NCBI RefSeq assembly: GCF_002220365.1
Contig: NZ_MTHB01000046.1
Location: forward strand, 62,001-126,000
Reading direction: 5' to 3'
Origin: Caballeronia sordidicola
GTDB taxonomy: Bacteria > Pseudomonadota > Gammaproteobacteria > Burkholderiales > Burkholderiaceae
Length of the DNA: 64,000 nt
Shown here: piece after piece, positions 17,583 through 27,051 of the stretch
Position numbering within the stretch: position 1 is the first letter of the stretch
Layout: every line of letters starts with the position of its first letter
Program-made: the position numbers and the translations under genes
The notes under the pieces: model-generated
What the model saw: only the letters and a program-made list of their open reading frames with translations
The model's database searches: none
Told to the model about the DNA's origin: nothing

Positions 17583-18083
17583 TTAGTGCCCGTTGCTCAG
17601 CACGATCTGCGCGATCACGCCGGTCGCAATGGCGGCAAGCACGTAGTCGCCGTTCACGCCCACCCAGCGGTACCCGCGCGGAGGCTGACGCAATCCATAG
17701 CCGCGATAATCATCGACAACATACTGGCGATCACGATAGTCGCTCGGCAAGCGGTCTCCGCGGTGCCAATCACGCGGACCTTCGCTACGCGGACCACCGG
17801 GACCGCTGCGTCCCGGGCCATTGTCCGCATGCATTGGCATGGGCGGACGGCCATTGTTGTGATCCTGGGCGCCTGGACCGCCCTGCGGGCCGTGATCCTG
17901 GCGTTGATCCTGGCGTTGATCCTGAAAACCGCCGCCGTTGTGGCCCTGCATGGCGGGACCGCCCGGACGCTGTTGCTGTCCACCTTGATAACCTGGGCCG
18001 CCGGGACTGTTTTGGGCAAACGCCGTGGCCGTCAGACCCAAGCTTGTAAATAGCACTGCAACAGCAATATTGCTTTTCTTCAC
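17583..18083 (-). CDS. RcnB-like periplasmic protein
   Basis: 166 residues. Signal peptide 1-23 (cleavage AFA-Q), then a long Gly/Pro/Gln/His-rich linker with RQDQ repeats, and a C-terminal RcnB-type domain (about 105-166): YRDRQYVVDDYRGYGLRQPPRGYRWVGVNGDYVLAAIATGVIAQIV. E. coli RcnB affects Ni/Co homeostasis, but many proteins of this family have no proven role. GTG start at 18083 with GAGG 6 nt upstream. The ATG at 18194 would add a tail with no signal-peptide character. Confidence 0.87.
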   Translation of the reverse strand: MKKSNIAVAVLFTSLGLTATAFAQNSPGGPGYQGGQQQRPGGPAMQGHNGGGFQDQRQDQRQDHGPQGGPGAQDHNNGRPPMPMHADNGPGRSGPGGPRSEGPRDWHRGDRLPSDYRDRQYVVDDYRGYGLRQPPRGYRWVGVNGDYVLAAIATGVIAQIVLSNGH

Positions 18084-18430
18084 GAACACCTCGTTCAACG
18101 TTGTAAGTATGTATCTAGTATGGACCCACGCAAGTCTCATTCCACGGGCTGTAGCGAAACTTGACACCTTACGTAATCCATACAAACCATTCATGCCGCC
18201 ATCGTCGCTCGCGCGTGAGCCTCGCTAGATGGCGCCGCTATCGACGCCATTAAAACGTTCAATGAAGCGATTACAGCATTTGCGCCGCATCGCAATATCG
18301 GGCAAAGCCTTATTGCACAAAGCGTTGTTGTGATTATTCGCGCTAACAAGACAGTGTATTCACCTTAATGGTATTTATCCGAGCAGGCTGATTGCGTAAG
18401 TTCGACCATGAACCATGCCAGGAACGAACC

Positions 18431-18907
18431 ATGACAGCGTTAGCGAGAAGCGCGGACCCGTGGCTGCAAACGGTCCGCTCATTGACAGCGACCCACAACC
18501 GCGCGGCAGAACCTGCCCCGCAGCAAAGGGCCGTGCACCCGTTTTTAGAGCGGCTCACGCGAGCGTGGGAGCGTGATCATCCGCGCGTCGCGTCGCCATC
18601 GCCGCAATCACCGCGACCGTTTCCAGAGGCGGTGGTGCGCGTGATCGAGCGGCCGAGCAGCGCGACGGCGATCGTATATTGGTCCGACGCGGCAACCTGC
18701 CACTATGGTTACCAGGGGTGGCGGGTAACCACGGCGACGTCGGACGGCGCTTGCGCACTTACCGGGGCAGCCATTCATCGAGGCGACTCGGTGTACCGGC
18801 CGTCACAGCGCGACCCGAAACCACAGAACGCATCGGCGATGATTCTTGCGGCTTCCATGCCACAGGACGAGACGAGCGACGCCGATCTGCAGGATCAGCA
18901 CGCCTGA
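18431..18907 (+). CDS. DUF3331 domain protein
   Basis: 158 residues. The C-terminal half (about 72-145) matches the Burkholderia-specific DUF3331 pattern: ATAIVYWSDAATCHYGYQGWRV, CALTGAAIHRGDSVYRP and ASAMILAA. It includes the cysteine pair C-x(n)-C flanking strand segments. Function unknown. Start at 18431 with AGGAAC upstream; the frame is open from 18392. Confidence 0.8.
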   Translation: MTALARSADPWLQTVRSLTATHNRAAEPAPQQRAVHPFLERLTRAWERDHPRVASPSPQSPRPFPEAVVRVIERPSSATAIVYWSDAATCHYGYQGWRVTTATSDGACALTGAAIHRGDSVYRPSQRDPKPQNASAMILAASMPQDETSDADLQDQHA

Positions 18908-19402
18908 ACGCGTCGCCGAAACGGTGAAATGGCCTGAAAGCACGACCTCATCATGCGGTCGTGCTTTCCGCTATGTGGAACATACGCACGCAATACGCCG
19001 ACTCTGAGAAACAGCATTAACTGTTTCCGCCGACTGTAATGCGCACGCGCAAAAGTGCAGTAACGAGTTGATTCGCACCATCTGCTTGACTCATCTATCG
19101 ACCGCTCCGGCGCGTTCCAACCGCCCCGCAAACGCTTGCGGCAATTGCAAGTTTCAAGCCCAAAGTCGCGCCGTATGCTGATAGTGCCAGCATCGTTTCA
19201 TAAGCCAGAAGTACGAATCCTGTTTCGCAACGCCATTAAACTGTAGAGCCGCGCTTTCATTGCAGGGTGCGCAACACGGCCGAAAGCGAGTGGTCCGCCG
19301 CCGTTAAGTCGTGCACCGAAAAGCGTCAAGCGTCGTAAATCTGTCATGGCAGTTCCGTAGCATCGCAGTCTCCCGCCGCTCCATCACTGCAAGGAGTTCA
19401 TC
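18908..19402. other. Intergenic region after the DUF3331 gene
   Basis: 495 bp without a convincing gene. It contains the terminator at 18936-18968 and the RBS AAGGAG at about 19391 for the next small gene. A minus-strand open frame at 18895-19131 has no coding character. Confidence 0.5.
18936..18968 (+). terminator. Terminator after the DUF3331 gene
   Basis: GAAAGCACGACC (18936-18947) pairs perfectly with GGTCGTGCTTTC (18957-18968) over a 9-nt loop, about 30 bp past the stop. Confidence 0.7.
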
Positions 19403-19606
19403 GTGAAGAGTTATCAAGCGCAGCGCGTCGAAGTCAGAGACCCTATTCGTTCAGGTGACACAGCTTACGAATCGCCAGTACGCCGCGAATCGCAAGAAGC
19501 GCGTGTACAAGCGGATCAGGACGTCTATGGCGATTCACTCGACATACCGCTGAATCACGGCGGCATGATGGACGCCGTCCGCGACGCAGTCAGGGCCAAT
19601 CTATAA
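19403..19606 (+). CDS. Small hypothetical protein
   Basis: 67 residues, hydrophilic, GTG start with a strong AAGGAG 7 nt upstream, and a perfect terminator right after the stop, which together support a real gene. Composition is charged (RVEVRDPIRSGDTAYESPVRRES) with a C-terminal amphipathic helix (GGMMDAVRDAVRANL). No domain recognised. Confidence 0.7.
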   Translation: MKSYQAQRVEVRDPIRSGDTAYESPVRRESQEARVQADQDVYGDSLDIPLNHGGMMDAVRDAVRANL

Positions 19607-19616
19607 TAGAAGCATG

Positions 19617-19653
19617 AAAAAGCGGCGCCTCGGAAATGAGCGCGCCGCTTTTT
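19617..19653 (+). terminator. Intrinsic terminator with long T-run
   Basis: AAAAAGCGGCGC (19617-19628) pairs with GCGCCGCTTTTT (19642-19653), followed by more T residues; 11 bp past the stop of the small gene. Confidence 0.85.
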
Positions 19654-19724
19654 TTTCGTTCTGCTTTTTACGTTGTTCCCACTGTGCGCGTGGTATGCCT
19701 TGCGGGCGGTGCATCGGCACGCGC

Positions 19725-20246
19725 TCAGCGCTTCGCTCCCATCGCCGGACCCAACCTCCCGATCACCGCCTCGTGCTGCGGATACGCTTTTGTCAAAGCG
19801 GCCATATCGGCAAGTTCGAACTCGCTGAACTCGAAACCCGGGGCCACCGTGCAACCCACCAGCGCGAACGCCTCCGGGTCACATAACTCTGCCGCAAACC
19901 AATGCCCTGCCGGAACGACCGCCTGGAATACGGCATCGTGATGCGTCAGTGCGTTACCCAAGCGATGCGTGAGCAGCTGCCCGGCGGTATCGATGATATG
20001 AACATCGATTGGCTCTCCTGCATAGAAATGCCATACCTCGTCCGAGCGAATTCGATGCCACGCCGAATGTGCGCCATCGCAAAGCATGTAGTAGATCGCC
20101 GTCGATGAGGAACGCGTTTCGTCGGGCGCAGCATCGCGCGTAAGCTCGCGCACTACTTTGTCCGCGCCGCGAAATGTCTCGCGAAAATAGCCGCCTTCAG
20201 GGTGCGGCTGAAGCCCGAACCGTTCGATCAGCACGTCACGCATCAT
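19725..20246 (-). CDS. DUF985 cupin-fold protein
   Basis: 173 residues with the DUF985/cupin_5 pattern: LQPHPEGGYFRETFR near the start, SSSTAIYYMLCDGAHSAWHRIRSDEVWHFYAGEP in the middle (metal-site His and Glu), and GHWFAAEL...ALVGCTVAPGFEFSEFELAD at the end. Related proteins (yeast YML079w) bind small sugars or nucleotides, but enzymatic roles are unproven. It starts 9 bp after the ABC permease stop, so it is probably in that operon. Confidence 0.9.
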   Translation of the reverse strand: MMRDVLIERFGLQPHPEGGYFRETFRGADKVVRELTRDAAPDETRSSSTAIYYMLCDGAHSAWHRIRSDEVWHFYAGEPIDVHIIDTAGQLLTHRLGNALTHHDAVFQAVVPAGHWFAAELCDPEAFALVGCTVAPGFEFSEFELADMAALTKAYPQHEAVIGRLGPAMGAKR

Positions 20247-20255
20247 CTACGCTCC

Positions 20256-21017
20256 CTATGATTTCAGCCTGTAACCCGTTTTGAAGATCCACGCGACCAC
20301 GCCGATAAACACCGCGAGGAACACCAGCGTCATGACAAGGCTGATCTCGACACTGACATCGGCGGTGCCGTAGAAACTCCAGCGAAACCCGCTGATCAGG
20401 TAGACCACCGGGTTGAACAGCGCAACGGCCTTCCAGAACGGCGGCAGGATGTCGATGGAATAAAAACTTCCGCCCAGGAAGGTCAGCGGCGTGATGATCA
20501 GCAGAGGAATCACCTGCAGCTTCTCGAACCCGTCCGCCCAGATGCCAATGATGAAGCCGAGCAGGCTGAACGTCACCGCCGTCAGCAGCAGGAACACGAT
20601 CATCCAGAACGGGTGATCGACGTGCAACGGCACGAACAACCGCGCAGTCGCAAGAATGATCAGGCCGAGGATGATCGACTTGGTGGCGGCTGCGCCGACG
20701 TAGCTCAGCACTATCTCCATATACGAGACCGGCGCCGACAGCAGTTCGTAGATTGTCCCCGTAAACCTGGGGAAATAGATGCCGAACGACGCGTTGGACA
20801 CGCTCTGTGTGAGCAGCGACAACATGACGAGCCCCGGCACAATGAACGCGCCATAACTCACGCCGTTCACTTCGGGAATGCGTGAACCGATCGCGGCGCC
20901 GAACACCACGAAATAAAGCGACGTGGAAATCACCGGCGAGATGATGCTGCCCATGATGGTGCGCCAGGTGCGCGCCATTTCGAATACATAGATTGCGCGG
21001 ACTGCATGAATATTCAT
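20256..21017 (-). CDS. ABC-2 type transporter permease (YadH-like)
   Basis: Inner-membrane exporter subunit, 253 residues with six hydrophobic segments. It has ABC-2 features: [19 protein letters not shown] near the N-terminus, [17 protein letters not shown], and the late [38 protein letters not shown] segment. It overlaps the ATPase gene by 4 bp. Length and motif layout match E. coli YadH; the exported substrate is unknown. Confidence 0.93.
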   Translation of the reverse strand: MNIHAVRAIYVFEMARTWRTIMGSIISPVISTSLYFVVFGAAIGSRIPEVNGVSYGAFIVPGLVMLSLLTQSVSNASFGIYFPRFTGTIYELLSAPVSYMEIVLSYVGAAATKSIILGLIILATARLFVPLHVDHPFWMIVFLLLTAVTFSLLGFIIGIWADGFEKLQVIPLLIITPLTFLGGSFYSIDILPPFWKAVALFNPVVYLISGFRWSFYGTADVSVEISLVMTLVFLAVFIGVVAWIFKTGYRLKS

Positions 21018-21940
21018 TTTTTCTCTCCGACCAGGCTCACGAAAATATCTTCCAGCGAGCTTTGCGTCGTTTGCAGGTCCTTGAACTTGACGCCGTTATC
21101 GGCGAGGTCTTTCAGCAGCGCAATGATGCGGCCCGGTTCATCCTGCGCGTCATAGGTGTAGGTCAGTTCGCTGCCGTCGGCGGACAGGTGAAGCCGGTAA
21201 GCACTCAGGCCGCCAGGAATGTGCTCGATCTCGTCTTCCAGTTGCAGCGCGAGTTTCTTCTGGCCGAGTTTGCGCATCAATTCGGCTTTTTCCTCGACCA
21301 GAATGATCTCGCCGCCGTTGATTACACCAATCCGGTCGGCCATTTCCTCGGCTTCATCAATGTAGTGGGTCGTCAGGATGATCGTCACGCCGCTCGCCTT
21401 CAGGCCTCGCACGAGATTCCACATATCGCGGCGCAGTTCGACGTCAACGCCTGCGGTCGGTTCGTCCAGGAACAGGATTTCCGGTTCGTGCGAGAGCGCC
21501 TTGGCAATCAGCACGCGGCGTTTCATGCCACCGGACAGCGTGACCAGCTTGTTGTCCTTCTTGTCCCAGAGCGACAGCGACTTCAGCACCTTTTCTATGT
21601 GCGCCGGATTTGGCGGCTTGCCGAACAGGCCGCGGCTGAATGAAACGGTTGCCCAGACGGACTCGAAGGCGTCGGTGGTCAGCTCCTGCGGCACGAGGCC
21701 GATCATCGCGCGGGAGGCGCGGTAGTCGGAGATAATGCCGTGACCGTTGACCCGGATCGTGCCTTCCGTGGCATTCACAATGCCGCACACAATGCTGATC
21801 AGGGTGGTTTTACCGGCCCCGTTCGGCCCCAGCAGTGCGAAGATTTCGCCACGGCGGATATTCAGCGTGACGTTTTTCAGCGCCTTGAAACCGGACGCAT
21901 AGCTCTTCGACAGATTCGAAATTTCGATGATGTTTTGCAT
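21014..21940 (-). CDS. ABC-2 type transporter ATP-binding protein (YadG-like)
   Basis: 308 residues, the same length as E. coli YadG. Walker A GPNGAGKT (38-45), signature LSGGMKRR (about 138-145), Walker [14 protein letters not shown] (about 157-169) and switch His in [11 protein letters not shown] are all present. The C-terminal 70 residues form the usual extension ending SLVGEKK. Drives export through the permease encoded next, which it overlaps by 4 bp. ATG at 21940 fits the family start. Confidence 0.95.
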   Translation of the reverse strand: MQNIIEISNLSKSYASGFKALKNVTLNIRRGEIFALLGPNGAGKTTLISIVCGIVNATEGTIRVNGHGIISDYRASRAMIGLVPQELTTDAFESVWATVSFSRGLFGKPPNPAHIEKVLKSLSLWDKKDNKLVTLSGGMKRRVLIAKALSHEPEILFLDEPTAGVDVELRRDMWNLVRGLKASGVTIILTTHYIDEAEEMADRIGVINGGEIILVEEKAELMRKLGQKKLALQLEDEIEHIPGGLSAYRLHLSADGSELTYTYDAQDEPGRIIALLKDLADNGVKFKDLQTTQSSLEDIFVSLVGEKK

Positions 21941-22114
21941 GGCCGTGAAGATATCAGAAAGCGGAATATCGTTCGCAAATGGCCGGGATTGGATCCGCGG
22001 CCGCGTGACCACGAAAAGCGCCGGGAACGCGGTTTGCGGCGCCGTGGTTTGCCACCACACCGCGGTTTGTGACCGTTTTCGCGGCAATATTCAAGGAAGA
22101 CCCCGGAGGTTCGC

Positions 22115-22543
22115 ATGACCGATCCTGATCCTTTCGACTTGCAACGTTTTATCGACGCCCAGGATCCGGTGTTCCAGACCGTGACGGCCGAACTCGAGGC
22201 CGGCAAGAAACGCACGCACTGGATGTGGTTCGTGTTTCCGCAGATCGAGGGCCTGGGCCACAGCGAAATGGCGCGCCGCTACGCGATTTCATCGGTGGAC
22301 GAAGCGCGGGCCTACCTCGCTCATCCCGTGCTTGGTGAGCGCTTGCTGATCCTCACGCAAATCGTGAACGCGCTCGACGGGCGCTCGGTGGAGCAAATTT
22401 TCGGTTACCCCGACGACCTGAAATTCCATTCATCGATGACGCTTTTCGCCCACGCCGCCTCCGACAAAATGCCCTTCGAACTGGCGCTGAATAGCTATTT
22501 CGGCGGGGAGCCGGACGCGGGAACGGTAGCGCGCCTGAGGTAA
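22115..22543 (+). CDS. DUF1810 family protein
   Basis: 142 residues, soluble. The family signature is obvious: DPFDLQRFIDAQDPVFQTVTAELEAGKKRTHWMWFVFPQIEGLGHSEMARRYAI, then AYLAHPVLGERL and FHSSMTLFAHAA. A member structure exists but no biochemical role is established. GGAGG 7 nt upstream of the ATG. Divergent from the ABC exporter operon. Confidence 0.93.
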   Translation: MTDPDPFDLQRFIDAQDPVFQTVTAELEAGKKRTHWMWFVFPQIEGLGHSEMARRYAISSVDEARAYLAHPVLGERLLILTQIVNALDGRSVEQIFGYPDDLKFHSSMTLFAHAASDKMPFELALNSYFGGEPDAGTVARLR

Positions 22544-22798
22544 GCGCGAAATCCGCTCCGGCGGGCCTCTGCCGACGAAACGCTACAATTCGCGTCGACG
22601 CACATTCGCCGCCTGCCGGTCCCACAAGGACCCGTGACGGCTTGCGTCACTGGCCGCATTTATCAATGGCACGGTCGGCCAAGCCTGGAACACCCCTCTG
22701 TTCGCTTCGCTTTATCGCTATGCGCCCAGTGCCGTGTGCACCTCCGCATCCCGTCGCTCTGGGCGGCGCCCTCATCATTCAGCCAGGATCGTCTCTTC

Positions 22799-23767
22799 AT
22801 GCTTTCGCGCGTCACCCGCTTGTTCCCTCTTTGGGCCGTTCTGATTTCGGTCGTCGCGTACTTCTCGCCGGCAACGTTTACAGGCATTGCGCCGCACGTC
22901 ACCCTGCTACTCACCATCATCATGTTCGCGATGGGCGTAACACTTTCGTTCGCCGACTTTCGGCGCGTTTTCACCCGGCCGGCGCCGGTTATTGCGGGTA
23001 TCGGCCTGCATTACCTGGTGATGCCGCTCGCGGCCTGGGCGATCGCCAAATTGCTGCGCATGCCGCCCGACCTGACCGCCGGCATGGTGCTGGTCGGCAG
23101 CGTTGCAAGCGGCACGGCGTCGAATGTGATGATCTATCTCGCGCGCGGCGACGTGGCGCTGTCCGTGACCATCAGTGCCCTGTCCACGCTGGTGGGCGTG
23201 TTCGCCACACCGCTGCTGACGCGCCTTTACGTGGACGCGTCGATTGCCGTCGATGTTCACGGCATGCTCATGAGCATTCTCCAGATCGTCGCATTGCCTA
23301 TCGTGGCCGGGCTGATCATCAATCAGTTGTTCAACAAGACCGTGCGGGCGATCGAGCCCGCGTTGCCTATCATCTCGATGATCGCGATCCTGCTGATCAT
23401 CTCGGCCGTGGTGGCGGGGACGCAGAAAAGTATTGCGTCGGTCGGCTTGCTGGTGATGCTGGGTGTGATCCTGCATAACGGTATCGGCTTGCTTGGCGGA
23501 TATTGGGGCGGCCGCCTGCTTGGTTTCGATGAAGCCGTGTGCCGCACGCTGGCAATCGAAGTCGGCATGCAGAATTCAGGTCTCGCTGCCACGCTGGGCA
23601 AGCTGTATTTCACGCCGATCGCGGCGCTCCCGGGTGCGCTCTTTTCGGTGTGGCACAACTTGTCGGGATCGTTGCTGGCAGGGTACTGGGCTGGACGGCC
23701 CGCAAAGGGCTCGACGCGTGATCTTGAAGCGATGGAGTTGGCGCAAGGCTCGCGGCTGGAAAGCTGA
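22799..23767 (+). CDS. Bile acid:sodium symporter family transporter (PanS/YocS-like)
   Basis: Inner-membrane SBF-family transporter, 322 residues with about ten hydrophobic segments. Typical motifs: [50 protein letters not shown] (the Ser/Gly/Asn-rich crossing region) and [13 protein letters not shown]. Bacterial members carry ketopantoate or other organic anions rather than bile acids. Start at 22799 ([15 protein letters not shown]) places the first membrane segment correctly; AGGA is about 12 nt upstream. The open frame from 22634 looks non-coding. Confidence 0.92.
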   Translation: MLSRVTRLFPLWAVLISVVAYFSPATFTGIAPHVTLLLTIIMFAMGVTLSFADFRRVFTRPAPVIAGIGLHYLVMPLAAWAIAKLLRMPPDLTAGMVLVGSVASGTASNVMIYLARGDVALSVTISALSTLVGVFATPLLTRLYVDASIAVDVHGMLMSILQIVALPIVAGLIINQLFNKTVRAIEPALPIISMIAILLIISAVVAGTQKSIASVGLLVMLGVILHNGIGLLGGYWGGRLLGFDEAVCRTLAIEVGMQNSGLAATLGKLYFTPIAALPGALFSVWHNLSGSLLAGYWAGRPAKGSTRDLEAMELAQGSRLES

Positions 23768-23816
23768 GTTTGATTGGGGGCGATGCGAGTGCATCGGCCC
23801 CTTTGCGGTATTTCAA

Positions 23817-24398
23817 TTACCCTTGCTGCAGCCCCTTCACCACCTCATCGGTCGACCGCACGCGCCCCATGCGCGTGAAAATTTCCCGCGTCACAAACGT
23901 GTGTGCGTCGGCGGTCAGAGACGTCATGGCGTCCTCTGCGAACACCAGCTCATAACCACGATCAAACGCGGCGCGCGCCGTCGACTCCACGCCGAAATTC
24001 GTCGCGATACCGCTCATGACGATCGTTCGAATACCCTTGCGACGCAGTTGCTGTTCGAGATCCGTGCCATAAAACGCGCCCCATTGACGCTTGGTCACGA
24101 CGACATCACCGCTTTGAACACCCAGATCCCGTGACAACTCCGATGCATTCGCGGGCGGCGGCGGCGAACCCGGCGGGCGCGTCAGCGGCGCGTCGGCGGG
24201 AAGGCTCAGCAACGCCGTTACGTCTACGCGCACCCAGACGATCGTGCCGCCCTTCGCACGCAATGCATTGGCAAGTTGCACGGTCTTGCCGAGCACGTCG
24301 GCGGCGCAATGCGGCGCGAGCTGCCGCGCGAGATTGCTGGTTTGCAGATCGATCGAAATAAGCGCGGTGTATTCAGGATTCAGGTCAAGACTTGGCAT
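23817..24398 (-). CDS. Isochorismatase-family hydrolase lacking the cysteine nucleophile
   Basis: 193 residues with the isochorismatase fold: Asp17 (ISIDLQ) and Lys103 (VVTKRQWGAFYGTDL) are in place, but the position of the nucleophilic Cys in GIATNFGVESTARAA is Gly136. EntB/PhzD-type isochorismatases also have Gly there, whereas nicotinamidase-type amidases need Cys. So an amidase reaction is unlikely. Substrate unknown. Its upstream region carries a 40-bp palindrome (24434-24473). Confidence 0.9.
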   Translation of the reverse strand: MPSLDLNPEYTALISIDLQTSNLARQLAPHCAADVLGKTVQLANALRAKGGTIVWVRVDVTALLSLPADAPLTRPPGSPPPPANASELSRDLGVQSGDVVVTKRQWGAFYGTDLEQQLRRKGIRTIVMSGIATNFGVESTARAAFDRGYELVFAEDAMTSLTADAHTFVTREIFTRMGRVRSTDEVVKGLQQG

Positions 24399-24433
24399 AG
24401 TGGCTCCCACTGTGGGCACGCGTGACAGGAGGT

Positions 24434-24473
24434 ATCGCGTAAAATCTGAGGACATCCTCATATTTTACGCGAT
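24434..24473. promoter_or_regulatory. 40-bp near-perfect palindrome upstream of the isochorismatase gene
   Basis: Left arm 24434-24452 (ATCGCGTAAAATCTGAGGA) and right arm 24455-24473 are inverted copies with one mismatch in 19 and a 2-nt centre. It begins 36 bp upstream of the isochorismatase start, where a promoter-overlapping operator or a transcript-leader hairpin would lie. No dedicated regulator gene adjoins it. Confidence 0.75.
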
Positions 24474-24608
24474 TCTGAATTGTTCGTATGACGAGGCTTC
24501 GGAAGACCAGGTCCGCCGCGCAGCAAGATGCCAAGCATCGTCGCCTATGCCGTGGCGTTTCAATTTATATTAGTGGGTGACTAAAGACCGGTTAGAAGGG
24601 GAACGATC

Positions 24609-24875
24609 ATGGAACGCGACGATTTCATCGAAATGCTCGCGCGCGAGGGTTTTCAGACCACCGTGCTGGTGGAGCACGAAGCCGGCGCGTCTCTTGACGA
24701 CCACGCACATGCGTTCGAAGCCAAGGCGCTGATTCTCGAAGGTGAGCTGACACTGGGCGTCGACAATATAGACACGCGCGATCAGCCAGGCGACGTGTTC
24801 CATTTGAGGGCAAACGAAACGCATAGCGAGCGTTACGGTCCCGAAGGCGTCTGCTATCTGGTGGGCAGGAAATAG
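24609..24875 (+). CDS. Small cupin-domain protein
   Basis: 88 residues forming one minimal cupin barrel. Metal-site pattern: EAGASLDDHAHAFEAKALILEGELTLG (His-x-His and Glu) and a second motif near RANETHSERYGPEGV. Stand-alone cupins of this size are often metal-binding sensors or small dioxygenase-like proteins; role unknown. AGGGGA precedes the ATG by 6 nt. Confidence 0.88.
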   Translation: MERDDFIEMLAREGFQTTVLVEHEAGASLDDHAHAFEAKALILEGELTLGVDNIDTRDQPGDVFHLRANETHSERYGPEGVCYLVGRK

Positions 24876-25165
24876 CAGGACGGCCGGATGAACACCGGCC
24901 ATCCCTTCATGAGAAACGAACGAAGCCGGAGAATACATCGGCTTCACGGCATTGGACGGTCACTCCTTCAGGACCGTATTCGGGACGCCAAATGGACGTC
25001 TCCGTTATCGCCCGTCCTTGGTTTTGATGGCGATTGATGCGGGACATGGCAGTCCGCATCACGTATGACAGTTATAGTTGAAATCTAATCGTAATGTAAG
25101 TGGTTTTATTCATGGATCGACAATGTGTGTTGCCAGAGGATGAAGCCATACGATTTGGGCGTTAC

Positions 25166-26059
25166 CTACGCGTTGAACAGCTCGCTGCGCGCCTCACTCA
25201 TGATCACCGATATGGCGGGATGGCTGATGCGCCGTTCGATGGAGATGGCGAAGAACTCTTCGACAATCGTGTCGATGTGTCCAACCGCAATCAGACCGTG
25301 CTCTCGTTTGAGTTGTGCCGCCAGAACCGTCGGCGCAAACAGCACACCCCTTCCTTCGCGGCCGAACGCGAGCGTCAGCGCGCTGTCGTCAAACTCTCCT
25401 ACAACGCGCGGCAAGATCGTGCGCGACTTCAGCCAGTGATCGAGTTTCCTTCGGATTGCTGATTCAGTACCGGGCAACAGTACCGGCATGTCGCTCAGCG
25501 ATGCGGGGAAAGCTTTTGCGGCGCGTGCCGCCAGGGCTTTCGATGCGAAACAACTGAGCGTCGAACGGCCCAGCGAATGGTTGAACGCCTTGACGTTCAC
25601 ATCGGGCGGAATGGGCGCGTCGGCAATGATCAAGTCCAGCCTATGCACGGCCAGTTGCGAAAGCAGCGCATGCAGTTTGCCTTCGTGACAGATCAGCCGC
25701 AGTGAGTCCGACAGGTTCAATGCCGGCTCGAGCAGCCGATAGGCCACCGTCTTCGGAACCGAATCCGCCACGCCCACGCGCAGTTGCGCCCGCGCGGCTT
25801 CCTTTTCCTGCCTGACCGCGCTTTCCAGCTCGGCGCCGAGCGAGAAGATCTCATCGGCGTAATCGAGTGCAAGCCGGCCCGCATCCGTCAGTTCAAGGTT
25901 GCGGCCGCTCTTTTTGAAGAGCTTTTTATTGAGCGCGTCCTCAAGCAGCTTGATCTGGCCACTCAGCGTTTGAGGCGTGATGTGCAACTGCGTACCGGCA
26001 CGCGCAATGCCGCCCGCATGCGCCGCAGCCCAGAAATAGTACAAATGCTTGAAGTTCAT
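25166..26059 (-). CDS. nhaR: LysR-type regulator NhaR
   Basis: 297 residues. It matches NhaR of E. coli closely along its length: NFKHLYYFWAAAHAGGIARAGTQLHITPQTLSGQIKLLEDAL at the winged HTH, GVADSVPKTVAYRLLEPAL at the start of the effector domain, DLIIADAPIP and VGEFDDSALTLAFG later. NhaR activates nhaA in response to Na+. No nhaA antiporter gene adjoins it here, so its target is elsewhere or different. Divergent from the zinc-ribbon gene. Confidence 0.92.
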   Translation of the reverse strand: MNFKHLYYFWAAAHAGGIARAGTQLHITPQTLSGQIKLLEDALNKKLFKKSGRNLELTDAGRLALDYADEIFSLGAELESAVRQEKEAARAQLRVGVADSVPKTVAYRLLEPALNLSDSLRLICHEGKLHALLSQLAVHRLDLIIADAPIPPDVNVKAFNHSLGRSTLSCFASKALAARAAKAFPASLSDMPVLLPGTESAIRRKLDHWLKSRTILPRVVGEFDDSALTLAFGREGRGVLFAPTVLAAQLKREHGLIAVGHIDTIVEEFFAISIERRISHPAISVIMSEARSELFNA

Positions 26060-26199
26060 TCACCCCTCCATAACGACGCTCGCAGTGTTGGGATACATCG
26101 GTTTTTTCGAAGCATCGACGCCGAAAATACGAATTTTACATTATGCCTACATCCGCTACATTGGGGCTTCGCTAGGGTGTTTGACGAAGGAGGAAGGTA

Positions 26200-26520
26200 A
26201 TGAAATGTCCAATGTGCAAGACCCCGGATCTGCTGATGGCGGACCGCCAGGGAATCGAGGTCGATTATTGCCCGACATGTCGCGGCGTGTGGCTGGATCG
26301 CGGTGAGCTCGACAAACTGATCGAGCGCGCCGCTGAAGAATCTGTCAGCCAAGCGCAGGCGGCAGCGGCAAGTATGCCGGTCGCGCGCCGGCATGACGCA
26401 GGTCGTCATTACAACGATCATGACCGCCGCAACGGTCACGGCGACGACGAGTACCGCGACCGGCGTTATCCCTACAAAAAGAAGAAGTCGCTTCTCGGCG
26501 ACCTGTTCGACTTCGGCTGA
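26200..26520 (+). CDS. TFIIB-type zinc-ribbon protein
   Basis: 106 residues. The N-terminal zf-TFIIB motif has Cys3, Cys6, Cys24 and Cys27 (MKCPMCKTPD ... DYCPTCRGVWLDRGELDKL), a common small bacterial family. The middle is Ala-rich, followed by a His/Asp/Arg-rich stretch and a basic KKKK segment ending LLGDLFDFG. Nucleic-acid or protein binding is likely, but no role is known. Possibly co-transcribed with the CBS gene 60 bp downstream. Confidence 0.9.
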   Translation: MKCPMCKTPDLLMADRQGIEVDYCPTCRGVWLDRGELDKLIERAAEESVSQAQAAAASMPVARRHDAGRHYNDHDRRNGHGDDEYRDRRYPYKKKKSLLGDLFDFG

Positions 26521-26580
26521 AGCGCGCGGATAGCCGCGCAACATGGGTAACCGCTCAAACCTATTTCTTAATCGAGGCAC

Positions 26581-27051
26581 ATGATGGCCACAGTCGCACA
26601 ATTGCTGAGTTCGAAAAAAGATCAGTCATTTCACACGATCGAGGCGTCGGCGAGTGTCTTCGACGCCGTCAAGCTGATGGCGCATAACCAAATCGGCGCG
26701 CTCATCGTCACGTCCGGAGAGCACATCACCGGCATCGTGACAGAGCGCGACTATGCCCGGAAAATCGTGCTGCACGACAGGTTGTCAAAAGAGACGCCCG
26801 TGGGCGACGTCATGTCGAAAGCCATCCGATACGTTCGGCTTAATCAAACGACAGACGAGTGCATGACGATCATGACTGAAAACCGCATACGCCATCTTCC
26901 GGTGATCGACGGCGGCCTGCTGATCGGCATGGTATCGATCGGGGACCTCGTCAGGAACCTGATCGTCGAGCAGCAGTTCACGATCCATCAATTGGAACAC
27001 TACATTCGCGGCAACAGCCATGCTGCAGAGCTGGAGGTCGAAACACGCTAG
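26581..27051 (+). CDS. CBS-pair domain protein, paralog B
   Basis: 156 residues with two CBS motifs, clearly homologous over its length to the protein at 12555-12995: both share MATVAQ-L-S-K, IGALIVT-GE, GI-TERDYARK, RHLPVIDG and the C-terminal FTIHQLE-YIRG. Paralog B has an extra acidic tail (AAELEVETR). Start may be 26581 or the second ATG at 26584. An adenine-nucleotide-binding sensor role is inferred from the fold. Confidence 0.92.
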   Translation: MMATVAQLLSSKKDQSFHTIEASASVFDAVKLMAHNQIGALIVTSGEHITGIVTERDYARKIVLHDRLSKETPVGDVMSKAIRYVRLNQTTDECMTIMTENRIRHLPVIDGGLLIGMVSIGDLVRNLIVEQQFTIHQLEHYIRGNSHAAELEVETR

